This document shows positions 18,293 to 27,380 of a DNA stretch of 64,000 nucleotides, one piece after another. The notes under the pieces are model-generated. The model saw only the letters and a list, made by a program, of their open reading frames with translations, did no database searches and had not been told where the DNA came from. Each line of letters opens with the position of its first letter. The stretch's first letter is position 1. A program made the position numbers and the translations under genes. Source of the DNA: Balneolaceae bacterium (GTDB lineage Bacteria > Bacteroidota > Rhodothermia > Balneolales > Balneolaceae). The DNA lies in the NCBI GenBank assembly GCA_017795005.1, contig CP051242.1, forward strand, positions 1,822,976 to 1,886,975. Direction: 5' to 3'.

Positions 18293-19738
18293 TTAGCTTG
18301 AAGTTCTTACTAATCGACCACCATAGGCTTTATTTCTGTCAACGCCGTGCCATCCTCCATAAGGTCGGTAAGAAATTGGGCTGAAAGGATTATATGAATG
18401 ATACTCACGTGTATATCCATAAAATCCACCCCCTCTGAATCCAACTCCTCCTGAATTTACATCTCCTGAAGGCCAGTCTACGTTTGTGGCTGTTCCATAT
18501 TGAGAAAGAATTCCATCTCCATGACTCCCAATAAACGCTCTTCCTTGTTCATGTCCTATCGTAACCATTCTTTCCCACAGGCTTCCGGAGAGATCCATTA
18601 CCCAGTAATAAGAAGCTCCAAAGAAAGGGAGGTTTTCTTCTGAAAGCATTTCTTCAGTCCATTTATTTCTCATGGTCAACAATCCGTCCTCATCCGGTAA
18701 ACGCTGAACCTTATATTTATTATTGGTTCCCCATGGAAATTCATATTCAATTGGAGTTCGGGATCCTCTTGAAGCTTTGGTAAATTCGAACTCCGTCATA
18801 GGACGCAAAGCAGCCCAATCAGCAAAGGCCATCATATCAGCCCAGCTTAGGAATATAGCTGGTTTATGCTCGTAGTCCGTTTTGAATTGGTTTTCTTCAT
18901 AATAAATTGTGCCTCCATCAAGAGTATAGTAATCAGCTCTCGATATATCTCTTAAGGCGAGCATATCACCTTTCAGAGAGTTTAAGAAGGAAACGTACTG
19001 ACCTTCGCTAATCTCATATTTCATCATATAAAAAGGGGATACTCCTTTGGGAAAGTCGGAAGATAGAGTACCTGTTTGATCTCCTTCATAACCTTCATGA
19101 TTTTGATAGTAGATATCTCCCGATTCTCCAATTACAATTTCAGATCGTTCATTTGAAATTTCAGGAAGAGCGGATGATGATGGATTGTAAATGCTTCCAA
19201 ACGATTGTGCAGTTTCACCTGGTTCACCAAGTGTAAAACCGCCTTCAGGTATTTTTACCATTTCTACACCAAAAACTCTGAATAGTGATGTTCTGTTTCT
19301 AATGGAATTGAACTGCTCCCTTTCGAGAGAAATTTTAACGGTAGCATGAATATTTCCTCTAAACCTTCCTGATGGAGAAATGAATAACCCCGTTGAGTCT
19401 TCTGCCGTATCAAAATCCAGAGGTATCTGACCATTAGAGAAGTTTGCTACTTCAACGTGTGAATCAGGGAGTACAGAAATATGATGGGACTGACCATTTC
19501 TGGGAATAGATTTAAAAAAGATCCAAACTGCATCATGGTTCTTATCATTATTCCAGGAGTTATCCCAGCTGATGTTAAAGACTGCAAATGCCTGATTACC
19601 TTCAATATAAAGAACAGGAGTAGTGAGTTTGAGATCAGAAGCGGATGTTCTAGGAGGAAAAAGAAAAAAAAGGAAGATTAAAGTACATATCGCTTTTAAA
19701 GACATAGAAAAAATCTTGTTTGGGTTTACGCTTTTCAT
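18293..19738 (-). CDS. Secreted SUMF1-like (formylglycine-generating-enzyme-fold) protein, probably non-catalytic
   Basis: 481 residues. An N-terminal signal segment (SLKAICTLIFLFFLFPP) is followed by a ~140-residue beta-rich domain (FAVFNISWDNSWNNDKNHDAVW). The SUMF1/FGE-sulfatase domain runs from about 155 to the end: MVKIPEGGFTLGEPGE, YMMKYEISEGQYVSFLN, PMTEFEFTKASRGSR, YYWVMDLSGSLWER, GVGFRGGGF, GGRLVRTSS. The mature protein contains no cysteine, so it lacks the redox/copper cysteines of true formylglycine-generating enzymes. It is better read as a binding or structural member of the fold. It is first gene of a pair with the DUF4350-like gene. Confidence 0.8.
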   Translation of the reverse strand: MKSVNPNKIFSMSLKAICTLIFLFFLFPPRTSASDLKLTTPVLYIEGNQAFAVFNISWDNSWNNDKNHDAVWIFFKSIPRNGQSHHISVLPDSHVEVANFSNGQIPLDFDTAEDSTGLFISPSGRFRGNIHATVKISLEREQFNSIRNRTSLFRVFGVEMVKIPEGGFTLGEPGETAQSFGSIYNPSSSALPEISNERSEIVIGESGDIYYQNHEGYEGDQTGTLSSDFPKGVSPFYMMKYEISEGQYVSFLNSLKGDMLALRDISRADYYTLDGGTIYYEENQFKTDYEHKPAIFLSWADMMAFADWAALRPMTEFEFTKASRGSRTPIEYEFPWGTNNKYKVQRLPDEDGLLTMRNKWTEEMLSEENLPFFGASYYWVMDLSGSLWERMVTIGHEQGRAFIGSHGDGILSQYGTATNVDWPSGDVNSGGVGFRGGGFYGYTREYHSYNPFSPISYRPYGGWHGVDRNKAYGGRLVRTSS

Positions 19739-19967
19739 TTATAACAAATGAGTATCATTAAGAGGGACATAATTGAAGTAGGGGTACAATCATAAAAAAC
19801 TATTGTTACAGATTTACATGCTAAAAAGTATTTATTTTTAAATTATGCTCATTATACATATTTGATATTCATCTCATAAGCTCTATAATCTCTTTACCCA
19901 TTGAGGCGCATATTCTTGAAGAATAAAATCATTACTGAATTTGAATCTTCAATTAAATCCCAGAATA

Positions 19968-21191
19968 ATGAACATCTCCCTTAAGTCAGTTTTCGTAATC
20001 ATTTTAGCAGCGATTTTTATTTCCTGTGGAAATAAGAGTAACCCTCTAATCGAAATAATAGAAAGTGATTCAGAACTGAAGTTGGTTGTAACAAATCCAG
20101 ATCATGAAGTTCAGATTCTATACACACAGGTTGACAGAGACAGCTTAAATAACCCAAGCTTTGAAACTTTCAGTTTTAATCTGGATTCTGAGAAATACTT
20201 TTACCCTGCAAGTACGGTAAAATTTCCTGCGGTGTTAGTTGCTCTGGAAAAGCTGAATCAACTTAATATCCCAGCAACTGCCAGAATAGAAATTGACAGT
20301 GCATTCTCCGGACAATCGGAGGTTCGATATGATTCTACTGCTTCAAATGCAGAGGCATCTGTAGCTCATTATTCAAAAAAAATCATGTTGGTTTCAGATA
20401 ATGATGCGTTTAACCGATTATATGAATTTATTGGTCAGGATGAGTTGAACTCAATACTCAACGAAAAAGGATACTCCGATACCCGACTTTCTCACCGACT
20501 AAGTATTTCTCTCACCCAGGAAGAAAATGCACATACTAATCCTGTTAGATTTTATGATGGTGATGAGCTTCTTCATCGGCAGGGACTAAAAGTAGGTACC
20601 AACGATTACTCCAGTGCAAAACCCATAAAAAGAGGAGTAGGATACAATTCCAGAGGTGAAATTATTAACGAACCTTTTGATTTTACTTACAAAAACTTTT
20701 TTCCTCTTGATGAACAGCACTCTATGATGCAGGCATTTATTTTTCCGAATGCTTTTCCTCAAAGCTCATTTGATTTGAGACCTGAAGACAGAGAACTGGT
20801 TCTTAGATACAGCTCAATTTTTCCCAGAGAATCTGAAATTGGTGTTTATCAGGATACATCTCAGTACTGGGATTCATATGCTAAGTTTCTCTATTACGGA
20901 TCGGAACCGGGTATCGAGCTATCAGGAAATATCAGAATTTTCAATAAGATTGGATTAGCCTACGGATACACCATAGACAACTCTTACATCATAGATGAAG
21001 AAAATGGAATAGAGTTTTTCTTAAGTGCTGTAATTCATACTAATGAAAACAGAATTTTTAATGACAACAAGTACGAATACGATGAAATCGCCTTTCCTTT
21101 TATGGCGAAACTTGGTCGGATGATCTACCAATATGAATTAACCCGTACTAAAGAATACACACCCAATTTTGACGACATATTGAACTACTGA
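19968..21191 (+). CDS. Lipoprotein serine hydrolase, class A beta-lactamase/DD-peptidase-like
   Basis: About 407 residues from the ATG at 19968; an upstream in-frame TTG at 19941 is less likely because it would precede the signal. MNISLKSVFVIILAAIFISC gives a lipobox with Cys, so it is a membrane-anchored periplasmic lipoprotein. The beta-lactamase2-type signatures are SxxK as STVK at 82-85 (after YFYPA) and SDN at 143-145, with a likely third motif KIG in IFNKIGLAYGY. This suggests a penicillin-recognising hydrolase such as a D,D-peptidase or a peptidase on D-amino-acid peptides rather than a classical secreted beta-lactamase. Four bp separate it from the DUF1611 gene, so it probably belongs to that operon. 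Confidence 0.8.
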   Translation: MNISLKSVFVIILAAIFISCGNKSNPLIEIIESDSELKLVVTNPDHEVQILYTQVDRDSLNNPSFETFSFNLDSEKYFYPASTVKFPAVLVALEKLNQLNIPATARIEIDSAFSGQSEVRYDSTASNAEASVAHYSKKIMLVSDNDAFNRLYEFIGQDELNSILNEKGYSDTRLSHRLSISLTQEENAHTNPVRFYDGDELLHRQGLKVGTNDYSSAKPIKRGVGYNSRGEIINEPFDFTYKNFFPLDEQHSMMQAFIFPNAFPQSSFDLRPEDRELVLRYSSIFPRESEIGVYQDTSQYWDSYAKFLYYGSEPGIELSGNIRIFNKIGLAYGYTIDNSYIIDEENGIEFFLSAVIHTNENRIFNDNKYEYDEIAFPFMAKLGRMIYQYELTRTKEYTPNFDDILNY

Positions 21192-21195
21192 ATTT

Positions 21196-22260
21196 ATGGA
21201 TCAACCACATATATCCGGGAAAGCGGTCATACTTACTAATGGAAAACTGGAAACTAATAATGCAAAGACGGCACACGGTTTACTACGATTCTCCAAGCGT
21301 TTTGATATCATAGGGGTAATAGATCACCTAAGCGCAGGAAAAGACGCAGGTGATGCGGTGCAAGGGAAACCCAATGGAATACCTGTTATTGCAAATATTA
21401 ATACGTTTATCAACAAGTATGAGAAACCAAAATATGCAATTATTGGAATGGCTACCAAGGGTGGGGTACTTCCAAAAGAATTTTACCCAACCATAAAAGA
21501 AATTCTTTCACTGGGTATTCATGTTGTGAATGGCTTACATGAGCCTATTTCTGAAATTGAAGAATTTAAAGAAGTAGCGTATGAGCATGGTGATATAATT
21601 TATGACATTAGAAAATCCAGATCTTTTAAAGATTTACACTTCTGGACCGGAAAGGTGAAAGAAATAACATCCAAAAAAATTGCTGTTCTCGGAACTGATT
21701 GTGCGTTAGGTAAGAGGACAACCAGTAAGATGCTGGAAGATGCGTTAAATAAGTCCTCAATAAAATCGGAAATGGTTTATACCGGACAAACTGGTTGGAT
21801 GCAAGGCGCTAATTATGGATTCCTTTTTGATGCTACTGCAAACGATTTTATATCCGGTGAGTTGGAACATGCACTATATGAGTGCTGGAAAAATGAAAAT
21901 CCGGAAGTATTAATAATGGAAGGACAGTCCGGGTTAAGAAATCCCAGTGGGCCATGTGGATCCGAGTTTATTGTTTCCGGCGCAGCAGACGGAGTAATTC
22001 TTCAACACTCACCCGTTAGAAAGAAGTTTAAAGGTCTGGAAGATTATCCTGCTGAGATACCAGATATTCTGAATGAAATTAATCTGATTGAGCAGTTCGG
22101 AGCACCTGTAATCGGGATTTGTATCAACACAGAGGGTATGTCTCAGGAGGATGTAAATATATATCGTCAGGAAATTGAAAAGCGAACAGATTTACCCATT
22201 ACATTCCCTTTCTTTGAATCTATGGATTTGATGGTAGAAGCGGTTAGAAAATTGAATTAA
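21196..22260 (+). CDS. DUF1611 protein, DgcN-like (putative D-glutamate N-acetyltransferase)
   Basis: 354 residues with the two-domain DUF1611 design. An N-terminal Rossmann-like region (KAVILTNGKLETNNAKTAHG; IIGVIDHLSAGKDAGD) precedes a C-terminal P-loop-like region with GTDCALGKRTTSK at about 166-178 and EGQSGLRNPSG. DUF1611 proteins encoded next to a dipeptide epimerase have been reported as DgcN, which acetylates D-glutamate before DgcA racemises it. Assigning that role here rests on family plus adjacency, not on residues I can verify. It is the middle gene of a tight three-gene run: 4 bp after the lipoprotein gene and abutting the epimerase gene (stop then ATG, no spacer). Confidence 0.8.
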   Translation: MDQPHISGKAVILTNGKLETNNAKTAHGLLRFSKRFDIIGVIDHLSAGKDAGDAVQGKPNGIPVIANINTFINKYEKPKYAIIGMATKGGVLPKEFYPTIKEILSLGIHVVNGLHEPISEIEEFKEVAYEHGDIIYDIRKSRSFKDLHFWTGKVKEITSKKIAVLGTDCALGKRTTSKMLEDALNKSSIKSEMVYTGQTGWMQGANYGFLFDATANDFISGELEHALYECWKNENPEVLIMEGQSGLRNPSGPCGSEFIVSGAADGVILQHSPVRKKFKGLEDYPAEIPDILNEINLIEQFGAPVIGICINTEGMSQEDVNIYRQEIEKRTDLPITFPFFESMDLMVEAVRKLN

Positions 22261-23322
22261 ATGAAAATCAAAGATATTAGGGTTTATCAAAAGGATTTAG
22301 GTACAAACCGCCCATATAGCATTTCCTATAAGACCGTTTCTGAGGTAAAGAATACTTTTGTAGAAATAGAACTTCAGAATGGAATAGTAGGTATAGGAGC
22401 TTGTAACCCAAGTGAGAAAGTGGTGGGGGAAAATGTCGATCAGGCTTTCTCTTATTTATCCGAATTTGATTTTAGTTATTTAGTAGGGAAAAGGATAACT
22501 GAGTTCGAATCCCTGATTCGTCAAACAAAAGACTTTTTTCTGTTACGATCTGGTTCACATGCCGCTGTAGATATTGCCCTGTATGATGTATTTACTAAAT
22601 TTTTGAATATTTCACTGGGTGAGTTTCTTGGAGTTGCACATAAAAGCTTAGCCACATCGATCACGATTGGAATAAAAAATGTAGAAGAGACGCTTAAAGA
22701 AGCGGCTGAATATCGAGCAGCAGGATTTCAATGTATCAAGGTAAAAACGGGATTAAGTGCAGAAGAGGATGCAGAAAGAATTATAAAAATCCATGAGAAG
22801 TATCCCGATACTATTTTAAGGGTTGATGCAAATCAAGGATATATTCCGGAAGATTTAGAGGTTTTTGTAGCAGAAACAAAAGGAGTGGAATTGGAACTAA
22901 TTGAGCAGCCTTTTCCGGTTGAACGGTTTGCGGAAGATTCTAAAAAATTAAACGATAATGTCTCGAAATTTCTGGTAGCAGATGAATCATGCAGGAATCC
23001 GGGAGATGCTCTTAATTTGATTCAAGAAGTTCCTAATTGCCCCATTTTTAATATCAAGTTGATGAAATCGGGTGGTTTGTTTCAGGCATCCAAAATAGCG
23101 GATATTGCTGCGTTATCTGGTGTTGACTTAATGTGGGGATGTAACGACGAGTCAGCTGTAAGTATATCAGCAGCGATGCACCTTGCTTTCAGTTACCCTC
23201 ATACCAAGTATATCGATTTAGATGGGAGTCTTGATCTGAAACAAGATATAGTTACTCCTGGATTTGTTATAGAAAAAGGAATAATGAGACCGAAAGGAGG
23301 AATAGATTGGGGGTGGAGTTAA
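22261..23322 (+). CDS. Enolase-superfamily dipeptide epimerase (DgcA-like / L-Ala-D/L-Glu epimerase family)
   Basis: 353 residues of the muconate-lactonising subgroup. All catalytic parts of the barrel are visible: the KxK acid/base pair K160/K162 in CIKVKTG, metal ligands D189 (RVDANQGY), E215 (LIEQPF) and D241 (VADESC), and the opposite-face base K266 (FNIKLMKSGG). It should epimerise or racemise an amino-acid derivative. Candidates are L-Ala-D-Glu from murein recycling or N-acetyl-D-glutamate if paired with the DgcN-like neighbour. Starts directly after the DUF1611 stop codon. Convergent with the L,D-transpeptidase gene, 7 bp apart. Confidence 0.9.
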   Translation: MKIKDIRVYQKDLGTNRPYSISYKTVSEVKNTFVEIELQNGIVGIGACNPSEKVVGENVDQAFSYLSEFDFSYLVGKRITEFESLIRQTKDFFLLRSGSHAAVDIALYDVFTKFLNISLGEFLGVAHKSLATSITIGIKNVEETLKEAAEYRAAGFQCIKVKTGLSAEEDAERIIKIHEKYPDTILRVDANQGYIPEDLEVFVAETKGVELELIEQPFPVERFAEDSKKLNDNVSKFLVADESCRNPGDALNLIQEVPNCPIFNIKLMKSGGLFQASKIADIAALSGVDLMWGCNDESAVSISAAMHLAFSYPHTKYIDLDGSLDLKQDIVTPGFVIEKGIMRPKGGIDWGWS

Positions 23323-23329
23323 TTTGATT

Positions 23330-24049
23330 TCAACCGTTGTCAGGTAGCGTTTTTATTTCTTTTTCAATTAGTCCATATAATTCTTTTTCCCATTCTATGT
23401 CTTTGATATTTGGGTATTCAGGATTAGTTCGGAAATCTCTTGGGCTAATTATTACTTTGACTTTTTTGTTAATTGCCTTTTGTGTTAACACAAATACTTC
23501 CTCAATTGCTTTGTCACCGATTGGAATGCATCCAATAGTTGCTGATTTTCCATGTATAAAAATGTCTCCGCCCATATCAGAGATATTCGATAGTTGAGTT
23601 TTAGATTTATCAAACTCATTTGGATAACTAACTTTTATAGAAAGATAGAACGAACTATTTGGATTTAGATATTCAACCTCATAAATCCCTTCTGGTATTT
23701 GTTTGTCGCCTTCTTTCAATTTGGGTCCAAGATCACCGCTGTATGCAGTAAAAGGGTATTCTTTAATTAGCTTAATTCCGCTGTTGTCCTTGGAATATAC
23801 ATGCAATACTCTTTCCTCTTTGAATGCTACTAATACTATTTCCTTTGGATAACCAATTTTATAACCTGCCAAAATCAAATTGTTTTCTAGTCTATTCCTT
23901 ACTTCTCTCTGAATATCACTAATTCTTGATTCAACAGTTTTGGTTCCCTTCATCTTATTTATCAAAGGCATATAGACTGATCTGCCATATTTCAAAAACA
24001 TGGATAAACATATAATTAGTCCTATTGTTAGAAGTATTTTTCTAGTCAT
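23330..24049 (-). CDS. L,D-transpeptidase (YkuD family) with N-terminal membrane anchor/signal
   Basis: 239 residues. A hydrophobic N-terminus (ILLTIGLIICLSMFLKYG) acts as anchor or signal peptide. The YkuD catalytic domain occupies ~65-220. Its active-site signature has H166 and C174 in the order HG-x6-GC (IFIHGKSATIGCIPI), preceded by IPEGIYEVEYLNP. Such enzymes form 3-3 cross-links in peptidoglycan or attach proteins to it. It is separate from PBP1A by 204 bp with the same orientation, so transcription may or may not continue from the PBP1A gene. Confidence 0.88.
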   Translation of the reverse strand: MTRKILLTIGLIICLSMFLKYGRSVYMPLINKMKGTKTVESRISDIQREVRNRLENNLILAGYKIGYPKEIVLVAFKEERVLHVYSKDNSGIKLIKEYPFTAYSGDLGPKLKEGDKQIPEGIYEVEYLNPNSSFYLSIKVSYPNEFDKSKTQLSNISDMGGDIFIHGKSATIGCIPIGDKAIEEVFVLTQKAINKKVKVIISPRDFRTNPEYPNIKDIEWEKELYGLIEKEIKTLPDNG

Positions 24050-24253
24050 TTTTTAAAGTACTACCTAATATGTGTGTATCATTTACTGAATTGGTGATAT
24101 CTTAAGTTTCATTCGTGATATACCTATAAGTAGCAAGAATATCATGAATAAATCAGATTTGATACCAAAGCACAAACATCATCTTACGCTTAGAAAAGAC
24201 TAGCGAATTAGACCGAGTAAACGAACAAATAATGATGTTAATTCTAAAAGAAT

Positions 24254-26599
24254 CTACCAACCAATCCTTCCTCGATTGTTATCTCTGAGTAACTCATTTT
24301 GAGTTTCTTCAGGATCTTCGGGCATAACAAAACCGGGAGGAGGTGTGAAAGCATCGTAACCCCAGTAAGCGTCCTGATCAGCAGTTACCATATTTATAAA
24401 TGTACCTACTATTGGAAGGGCAGAACGAGCGCCCTGACCAATACTATTCGGGTTATCGGTCGGGAAGCGGATTCTTCGATCTTCCCCACCAACCCAGGCA
24501 CCCATCACAATATGAGGTGTCATGGCCACAAACCAGTTGTCTGCTGAGTTTTGGGTAGTCCCGGTTTTACCGGCTATATCCTGTCGTACACCGTATACAT
24601 TTCTCAAACGAACGCCGGTTCCATGGTATCCATCACCACCACGAATAACTCCACGCATCATATCTGTCATGATATATGCGGTTTCAGGACTGATCACTTC
24701 TTGTTGATACTCTGGATAATATTCTACCAATACATTTCCTTCTTTGTCCTCAATGCGGGTAATCGCAATAGGATCGATGTGAACACCTGCATTTGCAAAA
24801 GTGGTATATGCGCTTGTTATCTCAAGTAAAGAGACTTCAGCTGTTCCCAGAGCAATAGAAGGGTAGGCAGGAGTCTGACTCATATCAATTCCCAGATTAG
24901 AAGCCATCTGCTTAATTTTTCGTGCGGCCGGATCTAACTCCCAGAGCTTATTTGTGCCTGGATAACCTGCAATTTCCGGAAGTAATCGAACCGTGATGTT
25001 ATTTAAACTTCTTGCTAAAGCCTGTCTCAAAGGAACATTAATAGGTCCACTGGGAACACTTTGATCTTTTGGAGCCCAGACATTACCGGCTCTGTCATAA
25101 TACTTGGTAGGATATTTTGAAAACTTGTGATAAGGCTTAAAGCCATTATCAATAGCAACAGAGTAAACAAAAGGTTTGAATGTTGAACCCGCTTGCCGTT
25201 TAGATTGATATACATGATCAAATTGAACATTTCCATAGTTTGAACCACCAACCCATGCCAGCACATTTCCATTGGTAGGATCTATTGCTACAAATCCGGC
25301 TTCCAGCCTGGTTCTGGATTTCATTACAGAATCCACAAACATGGAATCGGCTTTCAGGCTATCCAGAACAACTTTTCTGATGTTGGTATTGTAGTTCTGA
25401 AATCCATTTTTATACTCATCCGTATCTTCCAGGAAACTATCTTTAAATGTTGGGAATTCTTCCCAGAGTTTGTCCATATAGATTCCACTTCCTCGGGATG
25501 TCCATTCTCCTTCAAAGATATTTTGAAGCGAATCAAGCTTAGTTCGAAGTGCTCTTTCAGCATGAGCTTGTAATCGTGAATCTATCGTTGTATAAATGAC
25601 TAAGCCATCGGTGTATAAATCATAACCATTTTCTTCCGCCCATCCGGAAACCTTTTGGCGAACATATTCTCCAAAATAGCGACTCACGCGTCCGGCTTTT
25701 GAAGGGGGCTGATAATCAAGCTGAATAGGTTCAGCCTGAAGTTGGTTTTTCATTTGTTGATCTATAAAGCCTTGATTCGCCATTAAATACAAAACAATAT
25801 CACGGCGTTGCTTAGATCTTTCTGGGCGAATTCTTGGGTTGTATGCGTAAATTGCATTCAAAGAACCAACTAAAGTTGCAGACTCAGAAATATTTAGTTC
25901 TGCGGCAGACTTATTAAAATGAGTTTTTGAAGCTGCCTCAATACCGAATGCACTATTAGGGTACTCGACCGTATTCAGGTACATCTCAATGATTTCCTGC
26001 TTAGTGTAATTCCGTTCAATTTGAACGGCAGTAATCATCTCTTTGAACTTTCGGGAAATCGAAAAGGCGAGTCCAATTTCTTTATATAAATTTCTTGCTA
26101 GCTGCTGACTTAAGGTAGAACCACCCTGTGGATTCCCCCTTATAACATGATAGGGGATTGCAAGAGTTCTTACCATATCCATTCCCCAATGGTTAAAAAA
26201 GCGATGATCCTCGGTAGCTACAAGTGCATCGACAACATGAGGCGAAATTTGATCATATCGAACCCAGGTTCGGTTCTCTGTGTAATATTTATCGAGAACA
26301 GCTCCATCTCTACTTCTTACCTCTGTGGCAATAGCTGTTTCCGGATTTTCTAATTGTTCAATAGAAGGGAGTCCCTGAAAAAGAAAATAGGCGTACGTGG
26401 AAACGCCGAGAAACATAACAATTAAAAAGACAATTACTCCCGAAACTATTCTTCTGCCTAAATTAAATTCAGTTTTTGGTTTCTTTTTTTTAGGTACTTC
26501 TTTTGAAGGGGATGCATTTTTCTCAGCAAGAATTCTTTTCCGGTATTCCGGGTCATTAAAATATCTGTGATGATCTATTGGTTCTTTTGAGGTACTCAT
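24254..26599 (-). CDS. Penicillin-binding protein 1A-type bifunctional peptidoglycan synthase
   Basis: 781 residues, inner-membrane anchored by a single helix (VIVFLIVMFLGVSTYAYFLF, ~55-75) after a basic cytosolic segment. The GT51 glycosyltransferase domain has E130 in EDHRFFNHWG and GGSTLSQQLARNLY. The transpeptidase domain has S472 in STFK, SLN in ARSLNNITV and K678 in KTGTTQ. It polymerises and cross-links glycan strands. Overlaps the upstream LpxH-like gene by 4 bp (ATGA-type coupling), and that gene is 5 bp from the polyprenyl synthase gene, so the three form an envelope operon. Confidence 0.95.
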   Translation of the reverse strand: MSTSKEPIDHHRYFNDPEYRKRILAEKNASPSKEVPKKKKPKTEFNLGRRIVSGVIVFLIVMFLGVSTYAYFLFQGLPSIEQLENPETAIATEVRSRDGAVLDKYYTENRTWVRYDQISPHVVDALVATEDHRFFNHWGMDMVRTLAIPYHVIRGNPQGGSTLSQQLARNLYKEIGLAFSISRKFKEMITAVQIERNYTKQEIIEMYLNTVEYPNSAFGIEAASKTHFNKSAAELNISESATLVGSLNAIYAYNPRIRPERSKQRRDIVLYLMANQGFIDQQMKNQLQAEPIQLDYQPPSKAGRVSRYFGEYVRQKVSGWAEENGYDLYTDGLVIYTTIDSRLQAHAERALRTKLDSLQNIFEGEWTSRGSGIYMDKLWEEFPTFKDSFLEDTDEYKNGFQNYNTNIRKVVLDSLKADSMFVDSVMKSRTRLEAGFVAIDPTNGNVLAWVGGSNYGNVQFDHVYQSKRQAGSTFKPFVYSVAIDNGFKPYHKFSKYPTKYYDRAGNVWAPKDQSVPSGPINVPLRQALARSLNNITVRLLPEIAGYPGTNKLWELDPAARKIKQMASNLGIDMSQTPAYPSIALGTAEVSLLEITSAYTTFANAGVHIDPIAITRIEDKEGNVLVEYYPEYQQEVISPETAYIMTDMMRGVIRGGDGYHGTGVRLRNVYGVRQDIAGKTGTTQNSADNWFVAMTPHIVMGAWVGGEDRRIRFPTDNPNSIGQGARSALPIVGTFINMVTADQDAYWGYDAFTPPPGFVMPEDPEETQNELLRDNNRGRIGW

Positions 26600-27375
26600 A
26601 CTTGAGATTTATTTGATCTATAAGGTACAAATTCTTTGTTATCAACGTGCCATGAAACGAGATTAAATTCGTTTTCAGTATATCTTGCCAATGTCTTATG
26701 CTTAAAAAAAGTACCTAGATTTATATACATCCCATCTGAAAAAGTTTCCACTCTTGGCAAATGATCGTGTCCTGAAATTACCAGATCTATTTTGTTACTA
26801 GACAGGATTTTCCTTGCATTATCGGTTAAAGGTTTTGGATTATCGTGGTTTCTCTTTCGGGTTAAATTAGAAAACCCTTTCATAATGCTTAGACCCAATT
26901 TTGGAGGTAGCAGTTTTTGATAAAACTTTGTGAATAATGAATGCCTCAATATTTTGTGGAATAGTGGTCTGAAAATATCATCGCGTTCACCTACTAGCCC
27001 ATCTCCATGCATTATTAAAACATTAGTTTCGCCAACTTTAATGATTCTGTAAGTTGGCTCAACATCAAATCCACGATTTTTAAAATGCCCAAAAGTCCAA
27101 TTGTCATGATTTCCGGTAACATAAATAGCCGGACGCACCTGGTTATTATATTCTTCAAATTTATCTAAGACATTTTTACCAATGTCAGGCACGAAATTTT
27201 TATCCGGATATTCCATCCAATAATCAAAAAGATCTCCCAGAATATATAAGTACGCATTCTTTTCGATAGCATAGTTGATTAAGAAAATTAACTGATTTTC
27301 TACCTCTTTTTCTTTGACAGAAGGGAAAGCACCAAGGTGAACATCAGAAACAAAAAGGTGTTCTTCTTGAGACAT
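26596..27375 (-). CDS. LpxH-like UDP-2,3-diacylglucosamine diphosphatase family metallophosphoesterase
   Basis: 259 residues with the five metallophosphatase motifs: DVHLG near residue 10, GDLFDYW, GNHDNW, IMHGDGLVG and ISGHDHLPR. This set and the length match the LpxH family, which hydrolyses UDP-2,3-diacylglucosamine to lipid X in lipid A synthesis. Bacteroidota often carry paralogues annotated the same way, so exact substrate is not certain. It lies between genes for polyprenyl synthase and PBP1A, with 5-bp spacing and a 4-bp overlap. Confidence 0.85.
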   Translation of the reverse strand: MSQEEHLFVSDVHLGAFPSVKEKEVENQLIFLINYAIEKNAYLYILGDLFDYWMEYPDKNFVPDIGKNVLDKFEEYNNQVRPAIYVTGNHDNWTFGHFKNRGFDVEPTYRIIKVGETNVLIMHGDGLVGERDDIFRPLFHKILRHSLFTKFYQKLLPPKLGLSIMKGFSNLTRKRNHDNPKPLTDNARKILSSNKIDLVISGHDHLPRVETFSDGMYINLGTFFKHKTLARYTENEFNLVSWHVDNKEFVPYRSNKSQV

Positions 27376-27380
27376 CCTGT

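Noticed and set aside
18293-19738. True formylglycine-generating enzyme
   Set aside because: The mature domain has no cysteine, so the known catalytic chemistry is not possible.
24130-24253. Short plus-strand frame starting near 24144 in the spacer between the L,D-transpeptidase and PBP1A genes
   Set aside because: Only about 19 codons, no Shine-Dalgarno site, no second-strand support; treated as plain spacer.
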